Positions 1 through 7,231 of a DNA stretch of 11,516 nt are shown piece after piece (positions within the stretch are counted from its first letter, which is position 1; every line of letters begins with the position of its first letter). The DNA is from Opitutaceae bacterium (GTDB lineage Bacteria > Verrucomicrobiota > Verrucomicrobiia > Opitutales > Opitutaceae). Where the stretch lies: the NCBI GenBank assembly GCA_031282705.1, contig JAITDF010000056.1, positions 1 to 11,516 on the forward strand, in the 5' to 3' direction. The translations under genes were made by a program, and so were the position numbers. The notes under the pieces were generated by a model. It saw only the letters and a program-made list of their open reading frames with translations. It was not told the origin of the DNA and searched no databases.

Positions 1-63
1 CATGGCGTGCAGCTCTTCGCGTTCTTCACCGGTCAGGTTCACTTTGTAGAGGATTTCAGGCAT
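1..63 (-). CDS. N-terminal fragment of IS630-like transposase (runs off left edge)
   Basis: The minus strand opens at an ATG (63-61) and reads MPEILYKVNLTGEEREELHAM before leaving the window, with no stop in these 21 codons. A short basic/aliphatic strand followed by an LTxEEREEL helix is the usual beginning of IS630/Tc1-mariner-type transposases, just ahead of their helix-turn-helix DNA-binding domain. The catalytic DDE/DDD domain would lie outside the window and cannot be checked, so it is unknown whether the element is complete. An AGGG about ten bases before the ATG is a weak ribosome-binding candidate. The gene lies downstream of, and in the same direction as, the nucleoside hydrolase gene, but is presumably a separate insertion. 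Identification rests on pattern recognition of a short peptide. Confidence 0.6.
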   Translation of the reverse strand, partial: MPEILYKVNLTGEEREELHAM

Positions 64-117
64 GGTGTCATCATCCCTGCCTTACTTTTACGGCTTTTCA
101 AGCATGACTGCATACTA
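1..117 (-). mobile_element. Probable 5' end of an IS630-family element
   Basis: The stretch between the transposase start (63) and the stop of the nucleoside hydrolase gene (140) has no other gene. It contains a CTAG at 115-118. IS630 elements insert at TA dinucleotides, often inside CTAG, so the element boundary is placed there by inference. The terminal inverted repeat cannot be confirmed because the other end of the element is outside the window. The neighbouring nucleoside hydrolase frame ends normally about 23 bp away, so the insertion did not truncate it. Confidence 0.4.
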
Positions 118-139
118 GCCGTCGCGTCCCATCAGTTAC

Positions 140-1018
140 TCATGGGGCGGCGGCGAGTTTGCGGCACAGGTCGGCAAAGATGGCGTCGCGGTTGATGCCG
201 GTGGCGACCGCGATGGCGTGGCGCGGGGGCGGGGCGCTTTCCCAGCGTTCGTCGTCGGTGAGCCGCGGGCTCGGGACGGTCTCGACGGGCACCCAGCCGG
301 GGTTGACCAGAAGCGCGCCGGCGACGACGTCCCAGAGCGGCTTCGAGCGGAGGTTTCTGAGGGTGAGAAACTCCGCGAAGCGCCGCTGGAGAAAGGCGCA
401 CAGGCCGTTGCCGGAGGCCAGGCGCCCGCGAAGCTCGGGGATGGTGGTGCGCAGGTGCTCGGCGACGTTTTTGCAGGGCACCAGGGTGAGCGGCACGCCG
501 CACTCGAAGAGGATCTGCGCGGCGCGGACGTCCTGCTGGAGGTTGAATTCGTGCGCGGTGGGCCAGGCCAGCGGATGCCCGCCGAGCCAGACGAGGCGGA
601 CGCGGGGGATGATTTCCGGGGCGAGGAGGATGGCGGAGGCCAGGTTGGTGGCGGCGGCGATGCCGAGGACGTGCAGGGGGCCGGGGCGGGTGTCGTCGAG
701 GGCGCGGGCGATCAGGTCGCGCACGGCCTCGCTTTCGACCGGGCGCCCGGCGGCGCCGATGTAGGCGGTGGCGCCCCGGCAGACACGGATGCCCGCGGCG
801 CCGCCGAGCAGGGCGAGCACGCGGTGGATTTCGCGGTAGCTTTTTTCCATGCCGTCGGCCGGGCCGCTGGAGCGGGCGTTGGTGAACGGCGCCGCGTGCA
901 CGGCTTCGAGCCGGAGCCTGTCCGGGGAGAGGCACAGGTAGGCCAGCGCAAACTGGTCGTCCACTTCGTTGAACGTGTCGGTGTCGAGGACGACACGGAG
1001 CGGGGAGGGCGTGGTCAT
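140..1018 (-). CDS. Nucleoside hydrolase (IUNH) family protein
   Basis: This 292-residue protein belongs to the inosine-uridine preferring nucleoside hydrolase fold, whose classical members hydrolyse the N-glycosidic bond of ribonucleosides using a bound calcium. Residues 11-24 (LDTDTFNEVDDQFA) form the N-terminal Asp cluster: D12, D14, D20 and D21. Five residues separate the DxD and DD parts, where the textbook DxDPGxDD signature has three. GIAAATNLASAI (119-130) matches the central G-x-x-TNLA metal/substrate loop. HEFNLQQDVRAA (156-167) matches the EFNxxxDPxAA segment. W229-D230 (KPLWDVVAGALLVNP) sits where classical enzymes have the HD pair. There is no signal peptide, so it is cytoplasmic. 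Start: ATG at 1018, eight residues before the core strand, with GAGG about 11 nt upstream. Length is typical. The substrate is open; members of this subgroup may act on N-linked or other glycosides rather than nucleosides. Confidence 0.9.
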   Translation of the reverse strand: MTTPSPLRVVLDTDTFNEVDDQFALAYLCLSPDRLRLEAVHAAPFTNARSSGPADGMEKSYREIHRVLALLGGAAGIRVCRGATAYIGAAGRPVESEAVRDLIARALDDTRPGPLHVLGIAAATNLASAILLAPEIIPRVRLVWLGGHPLAWPTAHEFNLQQDVRAAQILFECGVPLTLVPCKNVAEHLRTTIPELRGRLASGNGLCAFLQRRFAEFLTLRNLRSKPLWDVVAGALLVNPGWVPVETVPSPRLTDDERWESAPPPRHAIAVATGINRDAIFADLCRKLAAAP

Positions 1019-1027
1019 GGTGGAGTT

Positions 1028-1107
1028 TTCCTCTTTATTCTTTCTCGTTCTCTTTCTCGTTCTCGTTCTCGTTCTCGTTCCTCTTTATCTTTCTCTTTCT
1101 TCTTTCA
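1028..1107 (-). repeat. Hexamer (CGAGAA on minus strand) tandem repeat in purine-rich leader
   Basis: On the + strand, six TTCTCG units run from 1042 to 1077: units 1 and 3-6 are perfect and unit 2 is TTCTCT. A partial TTC follows. An 11-bp direct repeat, TTCCTCTTTAT, flanks the array at 1028-1038 and 1078-1088, and a degenerate TTTCTC/TTCTTC tail follows to 1107. In the minus-strand transcript this is a nearly unbroken purine stretch (GA-rich) ending about 10 nt before the nucleoside hydrolase ATG, including the GAGG that could serve as its ribosome-binding site. Nothing coding is supported here. Simple repeats of this type change length by slippage. Confidence 0.85.
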
Positions 1108-1308
1108 TCAGGAGGGAAAAGGGGATGGGAGAAAGACGGGAAACATGCCGGGGATGCCGCCGCCAATGACGGCGGTGGCGATGATCCGGCGTCCACCGGG
1201 AAAATAGCGGTCGGTGCCGCGGTTGCGGCGCGACACCCGCGGCCCGCGGGCCGGAATGCCGGCGAAACCGGCGAAGACAATGGCGGCGTCAACCGCGTGG
1301 AGTTTCAT
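1108..1308 (-). pseudogene. Decayed N-terminus of a sodium:solute symporter (SSS family)
   Basis: A 66-codon minus-strand frame begins MKLHAVDAAIVFAGFAGI and continues with VSRRNRGTDRYFPGGRR (residues 25-41). The sequence S-RRN-x-(S/T)-x-x-YF-x-GGR after a first membrane helix is the hallmark start of SSS-family transporters, which normally exceed 450 residues. Here the first helix is interrupted by PARGP, the second helix is lost after about residue 50 (IATAVIGGGIPGMFP), and the frame stops at 1108, so the protein cannot be functional. It lies 74 bp downstream of the sialidase-like gene and before the nucleoside hydrolase, the position expected for the inner-membrane uptake step of the cluster. 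Its start context AACTCCGCC-ATG resembles that of the next gene. No further transporter sequence is evident in the remaining 90 bp, so an internal deletion is likely. Alternative: a chance resemblance in a GC-rich spacer. Confidence 0.55.
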
Positions 1309-1382
1309 GGCGGAGTTGTGGAATTTGATTTTTCAAAGCGCCTTAAAATTGCTGATGTTACGCGGCCACCGGTCAAGCTGGT

Positions 1383-2543
1383 TTAAATATCAGGATGCCA
1401 GATTGTCGCCTCGATATGAGGCTGGGGTCGTTCTTTGGTTGTATAATAATACACAACCACCACCGCCCCGTCAGGACGGACAACCGCCCGTGTGTAACCG
1501 ATGTCCCAGCTGGACGCGTCCCTGCGCAGGATGATTTCCCCGCCCCAGCGCCGCCCGCCATCCTTGCTTATCCTGGCCCGGATGCCCAAAGCATGGCCCC
1601 GCCAGCCATAAATCGCGGCGATGGCTTTTCCCCCGAGATGCGCAAGCGCCACCGGATTATTCGAGCCCTGCTCCAGCCGGACGAGCTTTCTCCATGTGCG
1701 GCAGTGATCGGTTGACTCATGAATATCGGTCCATTTTGCCCGGTTGATCCGGCACCGCACCGCCGCCACAAAATGATCGGGGGAAATGCGCACCGCGTCC
1801 GGCATGATGGAAAACGCCGGCATCTGCCCGGCCGGCAACCCCGCGCCCGGATCATTGCCGATATATGAAAGAAGCTCCCATGACCTTCCGGCATCTTTCG
1901 TTTCGATCACGGAAGACCTGCCCCGCTCTGTCGGAGGGTGTCCCGTTTCGGGCGCGGAAGTGAGAAAAACCAGCGCGGAGCTTCCTCCCGTCACTATATG
2001 GCAAGTGCGCGCCAGGGGCACGGGATCGGGCAGCCGTGGTATCCGCCAGGGGCCGTTCCATGTGCGCCCCCGGTCCTCGCTGAGATAATATGAATGCTGC
2101 CTGAGCTTCATGGCAAACCCGGGGGCGCCGAAATTAACCGGGCCGTGGTTATACGGCGTGCGCTCCGGCTTGATTTCCACATAATGCAGCACGTCCGGGT
2201 GCGGCTCGGCCTGCCAGGTAAGCCCGCCATCCTTGCTCCGCGAAAAACCATAATGCAGCCGCCCTGTCACCGAGTGCCCGGTCTCCGATTTCTGGTATTT
2301 CCCGATATCATAAGCCACTAGGATTTCATCGCCCCATGACCACATGCCCTCGTTTGCCGGCCAGCCGGCGAATTCCCGCTCGTTATGATAGACAATCACA
2401 TGCCGGACGTTTTCACGGGCGGGCGGCGCCGCGTTGCATGCCAGCGCCAGCACCGCGGCCAGGGCGGACAGCCCGCGGGGCGTCTTGCCATGAGCCGCCG
2501 TCCGCGGCGACCGAGGGGGGACAATACGATTTTTTGTTTCCAT
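1383..2543 (-). CDS. Secreted sialidase-like BNR/Asp-box protein (paralog 1)
   Basis: This 386-residue protein has a basic n-region and hydrophobic segment (GLSALAAVLALACNAA, 24-39), consistent with Sec export and cleavage near residue 39. Five Asp-box-like motifs follow: SKDGGLTW (103-110), SEDRGRTW (155-162), TKDAGRSW (215-222), STDHCRTW (277-284) and SKDGGRRW (326-333). These typify six-bladed sialidase-type propellers. FAGWPANEGMWSWGDEI (58-74) and DIGYTRAVVRPDGAVVVVYYYTT (347-369) are strongly conserved with the second copy at 10263-11438. The canonical FRIP arginine motif of GH33 sialidases is absent, so activity on sialic acid is not established. Three arginines (R179, R263, R352) are shared with the paralog and could form an anionic-sugar site. 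Start: ATG at 2543 is preferred over an in-frame TTG two codons upstream; neither has a Shine-Dalgarno. The gene begins about 30 bp after the autotransporter stop, so they are probably co-transcribed. Confidence 0.87.
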   Translation of the reverse strand: METKNRIVPPRSPRTAAHGKTPRGLSALAAVLALACNAAPPARENVRHVIVYHNEREFAGWPANEGMWSWGDEILVAYDIGKYQKSETGHSVTGRLHYGFSRSKDGGLTWQAEPHPDVLHYVEIKPERTPYNHGPVNFGAPGFAMKLRQHSYYLSEDRGRTWNGPWRIPRLPDPVPLARTCHIVTGGSSALVFLTSAPETGHPPTERGRSSVIETKDAGRSWELLSYIGNDPGAGLPAGQMPAFSIMPDAVRISPDHFVAAVRCRINRAKWTDIHESTDHCRTWRKLVRLEQGSNNPVALAHLGGKAIAAIYGWRGHALGIRARISKDGGRRWGGEIILRRDASSWDIGYTRAVVRPDGAVVVVYYYTTKERPQPHIEATIWHPDI

Positions 2544-2573
2544 ATACAATCCGCAAGCAGGCTGCCTTGCATG

Positions 2574-5500
2574 TCACCAAATCCAGCGGCCGGTGAGATT
2601 GATGGTGTGCCGGTCCCGGTTCATTGTTATTTCGTAATCATACGCGAGCCCCACCGACAGGCCCCTGCCCGGCATGGTGCGGATTCCAAGGCCCAGCACC
2701 GCGCTGCCGCGGGAATACCCGCCTTTCTCAAACACCACGACGCTGCCCGGAGTGGCCGCGAACGCCGCCGGGACATCGGCATCGAAGTCGCGGTGGTTCT
2801 GCCGCCAGCCGATGGTCATGTCGAGCATCGACGGCCATCCGCGCGCCATGGTGAATCGTTGGGAGGCCTGCAAGGAGAGCAGGCTTTGCACGATGGTGTC
2901 GCTGAACCCGCCCATGCGAAGCGCCCCCGGGCCTTCCTCCCAGTAGTCCTTGAACTTGGCATTCATCCAGTGAATGGCCGCCATCGGCTTGAACAAGCCC
3001 CCTTTCCAGGCATTGATGACAATGCCCGTTTCCATGTTCCAGGATATTGTTTCCACCTTGTATGCACCAGTCGCATAATCAATGCCCTCGAAGCGGCTGG
3101 TGTCCGCGTCCAGCCAGCCAAAACCAAGGTCGGCGCCCAAATAAAACCATTTATAACGATAGGCCGCATACGCGCCGGCGATTTCCTGCCCGGCGTCCGT
3201 ATGCGCGTTATTGTCGGTGTCCAGCGAACTGGACAGCCAGCCTCCATACACACCGACCAGATACCTGTCCCGGAACGCCCCGTCATAACCCAGCACGGCG
3301 CCATAAGTCTGCTCGGAATGGCCAAGCCGGTCCGTGGTCGAATCGTAATCGGCAAAACTCGCAACGCCCTTCAACCAAAGATTATTGGCCGGATTCCTTG
3401 GCGCGCGCTCGGCAAGCGGGACGATAAAACTCTCGCTCACGCGATTCGAGACGGCCGTCATGGCCGCCACGATGGAGTCGAAAGTCATGGTGGCGGCCCG
3501 GGCGGGATCGGCCGCCTGGTTGATGATGGAGAGCATGAGATTGTCCCCCTCCACGGCGAGCGTGATGTCGCGCCAGCCTTGGGGTGTCTCGTATGACGGC
3601 AAATTGGAAATGCCCCCGGCGGCGGTGGCTATGGCATGCACTCCACTGGGCACACTGTTCGCATCCACCGCCAGCCGGGCCCCCGGCTCAAAGACCAGGC
3701 GTCCGCCAAGCGCAAGGCTGCCGGGGGAGATGTTATCCTTTTGCGCGGCGGTTGAGTAAGCGGCGTAGTGCAGCGTGCCGCCATCCCCGACCGTCAGGTC
3801 ATTGCCCAGGACCACAACCCCCGCCGCGCCAAGACGCAGGGTGGCGCCGCCGCCGATGGTGATGTTTGATGTCGCGCCCCCGAGCGAATTTTCACCTCCG
3901 GCACTCAACACGGCCGTGCCGAGCAGGTTCAACGCGCCCAGCCGGTTGCTTCCGCTCAAGGTCATGTTTCCATTTACAACATCGACCCTGCCGCCGCCGG
4001 TTATATTAAACCCGTGGGTGCCGCTGGCCGCCCTGAATTCCAGCACCGGATTCCCGCTGGAAACCACCTCGGCCGGGCCGGCTCCAAGCGCGGCCAGGGT
4101 CGTCACCGCCAGGGTGCCCGACTCCACCCGCGTTCCGCGTTTGTGCGAGTTGGAACCGGAAAGCACAAGTGTCGCCGGGCCGGATTTGACGACGCCCCCG
4201 TCCCCGGTGATCATGCCGGCAAAGGTCTCTTCCTCATTCACCGCAAGCGTAAGCGTCGCGGAGGTGGAAACCGTGCCGGCGCCGCCGAGCTTTTTTATTG
4301 TCTGGGCGTTTTGCATATCAAGCACGGCGCCGGCCGACACCTCCACCGACCCGATTTCACCGAGAATATTTGCCACCCCGGTTTTCAGCACGCCGTTTTC
4401 CACGCGCAGCACGACGGCGCGGGCGCTCCCCGACAGCGTCAGCGCGCCCGTGCCGCTTCGTGTCGTCAGAATGCCGTCCCCGACGATGCCCCCGGTGATC
4501 GAATCGTCATGCCCCCGGGTATCTATCGTGGCGGCGAACGCTCCGATATCAAGGATGCCCCCGATGGCAATGCCATCGGCGTCAAATGCAATTGTGGTAT
4601 CCGATCCGGTAATATTGACCTTGCTGCTCCCGAGCGCCCCCGCACTGGCCAGCGCCAGCGTGCCCGCCTTCAAATCGACCCCCTCCGTGAAATTGTTTGC
4701 GGCCGCGTCCTTGGTGGCATTGGCGAGTGTGAGCGTGCCGGTTCCCTGCATGACAAGTTTTCCGCTGGCGGCGGCCTTGAGTTCAGGCGAGGAGTCCGCA
4801 TCCACGGAGTTTGTGTCACTCACAATCGCCCCGCCCGAAAAATAATAATTTCCGCCGCCGGTGATCTCCATGCCGGAGACCGTCACTTGGTTTGGGACGA
4901 TGTTCATGTTTGCGCGGCTGGCGGCGTTGTCCATGTCGGTGACACTGTCAAACACCACATAATCACCGTCACTGAAAGGAATCGTCCCGCCGCCGTCCAC
5001 CTCCCAGTTTGTCGCGGTGCGGTCCCATGCCGCGCTGCCACCCGTCCACCTGGCCATCTGGTTCGGACTCGCATTGGCGAACATGATGAGGCGCCCGCCG
5101 CTTCCGGTGATATACGCGCTCTGGCGGCTGCCGAGGACGCCGCCATTGAGCGTGATCGCGGCGTCGTCAGCGTGCCCCTCCGCGTCGGCACCGGCCAGCG
5201 CGGCAAGGTCTCCCAGATCAAAAACACCGGTTTTTATCCTCAGCAAATCAATTGTATAGGTTGTGGAGGCGCCCGCGAGGATGAGCGGGCCGGTGAGCAA
5301 CAATTTTGTATTGTCTCCCGGATTCCCGTCCTGAACCAGGGAAACCGCCACCGTCCCCCCGGCCCCCAGCGTGAGCGTCCCCGTGATTTTCAATTCCTCC
5401 GCGCCGGTCGCGTTTAATGAACCGATCTGCAATATGCCGCCGCCGGCGATGCGGACATCGCCCGTGACCGTGCCGGCGCCGCCGAATGCGGCCCCGGCCT

Positions 5501-7229
5501 GGACCGCGATTGTCGGGGAACCCGCCAGGGAGCCCAGTGTGCCGGAAAACAAAAGCCCGCCACCGCCCACTGTAATCATATTATCATAGCCGGAATTGTC
5601 GCCGGCGAGGAGCAGGCTCCCGGCGCCGGTTTTGGCGAGGGCCGCCGCGCCGGCGCCGGCGCCGGCCAGGGGGGCCGCGATGGCAAGCTGTTTCCCCGCC
5701 TCCGCATGAGCCCACACGGTGCCGGATGCCGTCTCACCCAGGGTCAGACCGCCGCCCGCGGCAAACGCCAGCGTTCCGCTCCCGGCCAGCGTGCCGCCGT
5801 CGGCCAGGGTGGCCGCATGGGACAGCGTCAGCACTCCGCCGTCCTCGATGGTGATTGAGGCGGCATGAAGCGCGGCCCCGGCATGGAGAGCGCCGCGGCC
5901 ACCCACATGCAGATTATCCCCCAAATTATAATTGGCGGCGGCCAGGACCAGCAAGCCCGGGGCGTTTGCCCCGGCCACGCGGAGCGTCGCGCCATCCTGC
6001 ACCGTGATGCCGTTCACCTGAATCGTGCCCGAGCCTTCCAGCGAGGCCCCGGTGTTCACGGTGAACGCGCCGGTTGTTGTGGCACGGCCATATGTCGCGC
6101 CATTCGAGAGTTGAAAGCTGCCCTCCTCCACCGTGGTGGTGGCGTTGATATCGGAACGGTATTGGTCAAATAACACCGCGCCCGGCCCCTGTTTTTTTAC
6201 GATCTCGGTATGCGTGCGATTCATGATCGGATCATAAAAATAGATCGTTTTGCCCGTGGTCGCAGTGAGGACAAGCGTGCTGCCCACCCAAAAATAAATG
6301 GCGTTGGGGGTTGCGGACGCGCCTTGCACATTGCCTTGAAACTTCAGGTCGTCGATGGTCGCTCCCAATTTTAAAGTGCCTGCGGAAGAAAAGAATATGC
6401 CTCCGCCGGTTCCGGCGTCCAGGGCTTTGTTGTTTGTTATCTCCCCGCCCCCCTCCAGGGTGAAATCGGCGTTCGCGCGAATCGCCCCTCCATAGGTCGC
6501 GGATATGTTGCCGTCAGCATAAAGTGTCTTCTGCAAAACCGTCGGGCCTTCCACAAAGATGCCGCCTCCGCCTTCATTGGTCGTCAATGCCCGGTTGTTG
6601 TTTAACACCAGCGAACCGGTTATGATCAGGCCGCCCGAAGCGTTGCGATAAATCCCGCCGCCGCCTCGCGCCGCGTTGTTGTTGATCTGAAAATCACCGT
6701 TGATTGTAAGCAAGCCCATGTTGGTTATGCGCACCCCTCCGCCGCGCGATGATCCCCCGGTGTTGGTGTTGTTCGCCCCTGTTAATATGATTTTATCCAG
6801 GGTCAATTCGACATCGGAAAGGCTGTTTACATCCAACATGTTCCAAGCCGCGGCGGTAAGAGTGATCGTCCGCCATTGGCCGGGCTCATTCGATCTGATG
6901 GCAAGCGCATCCACCGTTATCCCACGCCCGGCCGCGAGTTCGATATCTTGGGTGATATTCAAGATGTCCCCGGTTTGTGCCCCATCGATCCTGCCGGTCA
7001 ATTCAGTCGCGGTTGAAACATCGTATTCCGCCGCCATTCCCGCGCCTGCCGTCATTGTGGACATGACGATGGACGCCAAAAGTCCGCGCGTCGCGCGCCC
7101 GCGCGGCAAAGACATGCGGGCGGAGCGCCGGCGATGGTGTTCTGATTGCCTGGTCTGGGTGTTGTTTTTTGTTTTCATATCAAACAAGGTTGAGGATTGC
7201 TGTTGCATTGCAAACAAGCCTTGGGTCAT
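2574..7229 (-). CDS. Autotransporter with Pmp-like and PATR-type passenger and C-terminal beta-barrel
   Basis: This 1551-residue type V secretion protein carries its own passenger to the cell surface. It starts with a long basic n-region and a hydrophobic core, with predicted cleavage after residue 67 (GAGMAA-EYD). Residues 150-300 carry GGGV/GGGGI/GGAI repeats alternating with N-rich strands (INNNAA, ITNNKAL), the pattern of chlamydial-type polymorphic membrane repeats. FYDPI at 331-335 is also a Pmp-type motif. Residues 480-1260 are glycine/threonine/leucine-rich beta-helix with autotransporter-associated strand repeats, for example VVKSGPATLVLSGSN near 1012 and TLTLANATKD. A W-TGGSAAWDRTATNW module is at about 727. 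Residues 1282-1551 form the autotransporter beta-barrel, ending in the aromatic strand TINLTGRWIW. The ATG at 7229 overlaps the receptor stop (TGATG) and has a weak GGAAG upstream. An internal ATG at 7178 (MKTKNNTQ) gives a more usual signal peptide and is a real alternative. No protease motif was recognised. Confidence 0.94.
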   Translation of the reverse strand: MTQGLFAMQQQSSTLFDMKTKNNTQTRQSEHHRRRSARMSLPRGRATRGLLASIVMSTMTAGAGMAAEYDVSTATELTGRIDGAQTGDILNITQDIELAAGRGITVDALAIRSNEPGQWRTITLTAAAWNMLDVNSLSDVELTLDKIILTGANNTNTGGSSRGGGVRITNMGLLTINGDFQINNNAARGGGGIYRNASGGLIITGSLVLNNNRALTTNEGGGGIFVEGPTVLQKTLYADGNISATYGGAIRANADFTLEGGGEITNNKALDAGTGGGIFFSSAGTLKLGATIDDLKFQGNVQGASATPNAIYFWVGSTLVLTATTGKTIYFYDPIMNRTHTEIVKKQGPGAVLFDQYRSDINATTTVEEGSFQLSNGATYGRATTTGAFTVNTGASLEGSGTIQVNGITVQDGATLRVAGANAPGLLVLAAANYNLGDNLHVGGRGALHAGAALHAASITIEDGGVLTLSHAATLADGGTLAGSGTLAFAAGGGLTLGETASGTVWAHAEAGKQLAIAAPLAGAGAGAAALAKTGAGSLLLAGDNSGYDNMITVGGGGLLFSGTLGSLAGSPTIAVQAGAAFGGAGTVTGDVRIAGGGILQIGSLNATGAEELKITGTLTLGAGGTVAVSLVQDGNPGDNTKLLLTGPLILAGASTTYTIDLLRIKTGVFDLGDLAALAGADAEGHADDAAITLNGGVLGSRQSAYITGSGGRLIMFANASPNQMARWTGGSAAWDRTATNWEVDGGGTIPFSDGDYVVFDSVTDMDNAASRANMNIVPNQVTVSGMEITGGGNYYFSGGAIVSDTNSVDADSSPELKAAASGKLVMQGTGTLTLANATKDAAANNFTEGVDLKAGTLALASAGALGSSKVNITGSDTTIAFDADGIAIGGILDIGAFAATIDTRGHDDSITGGIVGDGILTTRSGTGALTLSGSARAVVLRVENGVLKTGVANILGEIGSVEVSAGAVLDMQNAQTIKKLGGAGTVSTSATLTLAVNEEETFAGMITGDGGVVKSGPATLVLSGSNSHKRGTRVESGTLAVTTLAALGAGPAEVVSSGNPVLEFRAASGTHGFNITGGGRVDVVNGNMTLSGSNRLGALNLLGTAVLSAGGENSLGGATSNITIGGGATLRLGAAGVVVLGNDLTVGDGGTLHYAAYSTAAQKDNISPGSLALGGRLVFEPGARLAVDANSVPSGVHAIATAAGGISNLPSYETPQGWRDITLAVEGDNLMLSIINQAADPARAATMTFDSIVAAMTAVSNRVSESFIVPLAERAPRNPANNLWLKGVASFADYDSTTDRLGHSEQTYGAVLGYDGAFRDRYLVGVYGGWLSSSLDTDNNAHTDAGQEIAGAYAAYRYKWFYLGADLGFGWLDADTSRFEGIDYATGAYKVETISWNMETGIVINAWKGGLFKPMAAIHWMNAKFKDYWEEGPGALRMGGFSDTIVQSLLSLQASQRFTMARGWPSMLDMTIGWRQNHRDFDADVPAAFAATPGSVVVFEKGGYSRGSAVLGLGIRTMPGRGLSVGLAYDYEITMNRDRHTINLTGRWIW

Positions 7230-7231
7230 CA
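7227..7231 (-). promoter_or_regulatory. TGATG stop-start overlap between receptor and autotransporter
   Basis: The receptor's TGA stop (7231-7229) shares its last base with the ATG (7229-7227) that opens the autotransporter frame. Such overlaps commonly couple translation of the second gene to the first. GGAAG lies about seven bases before the ATG, inside the receptor's last codons. If translation instead starts at the ATG at 7178, the overlap would be incidental. Confidence 0.55.

Noticed and set aside
132..935. 267-codon minus-strand frame overlapping the nucleoside hydrolase in another frame
   Set aside because: Arg/Pro-rich out-of-frame reading of the same DNA; the 292-residue frame carries all the family motifs.
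1025..1107. Hexamer array as a CRISPR or protein-coding RS-repeat
   Set aside because: Units are six bases with no spacers, and the encoded peptide in either strand is low-complexity without gene context.
218..1207. 329-codon plus-strand frame antisense to the nucleoside hydrolase
   Set aside because: Its composition follows the antisense of conserved IUNH motifs, and its C-terminal RSRSRSRS-type run is only the translated hexamer repeat.
2425..2450. Possible lipoprotein lipobox (ALAC) in the first sialidase-like protein
   Set aside because: Position -3 is Ala and -2 is Leu, unlike the usual L-(A/S/T)-(G/A)-C; a signal peptidase I site shortly after fits better.
2385..3596. 403-codon plus-strand frame across the sialidase/autotransporter junction
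   Set aside because: It crosses two well-supported minus-strand genes and has no recognisable family features; GC-rich shadow frame.
3775..5417. Long plus-strand open frames opposite the autotransporter (356 and 467 codons)
   Set aside because: They are antisense to a clearly coding beta-helix and barrel protein, are rich in Pro/Arg/Ser of GC-rich shadow type, and show no recognisable domain.
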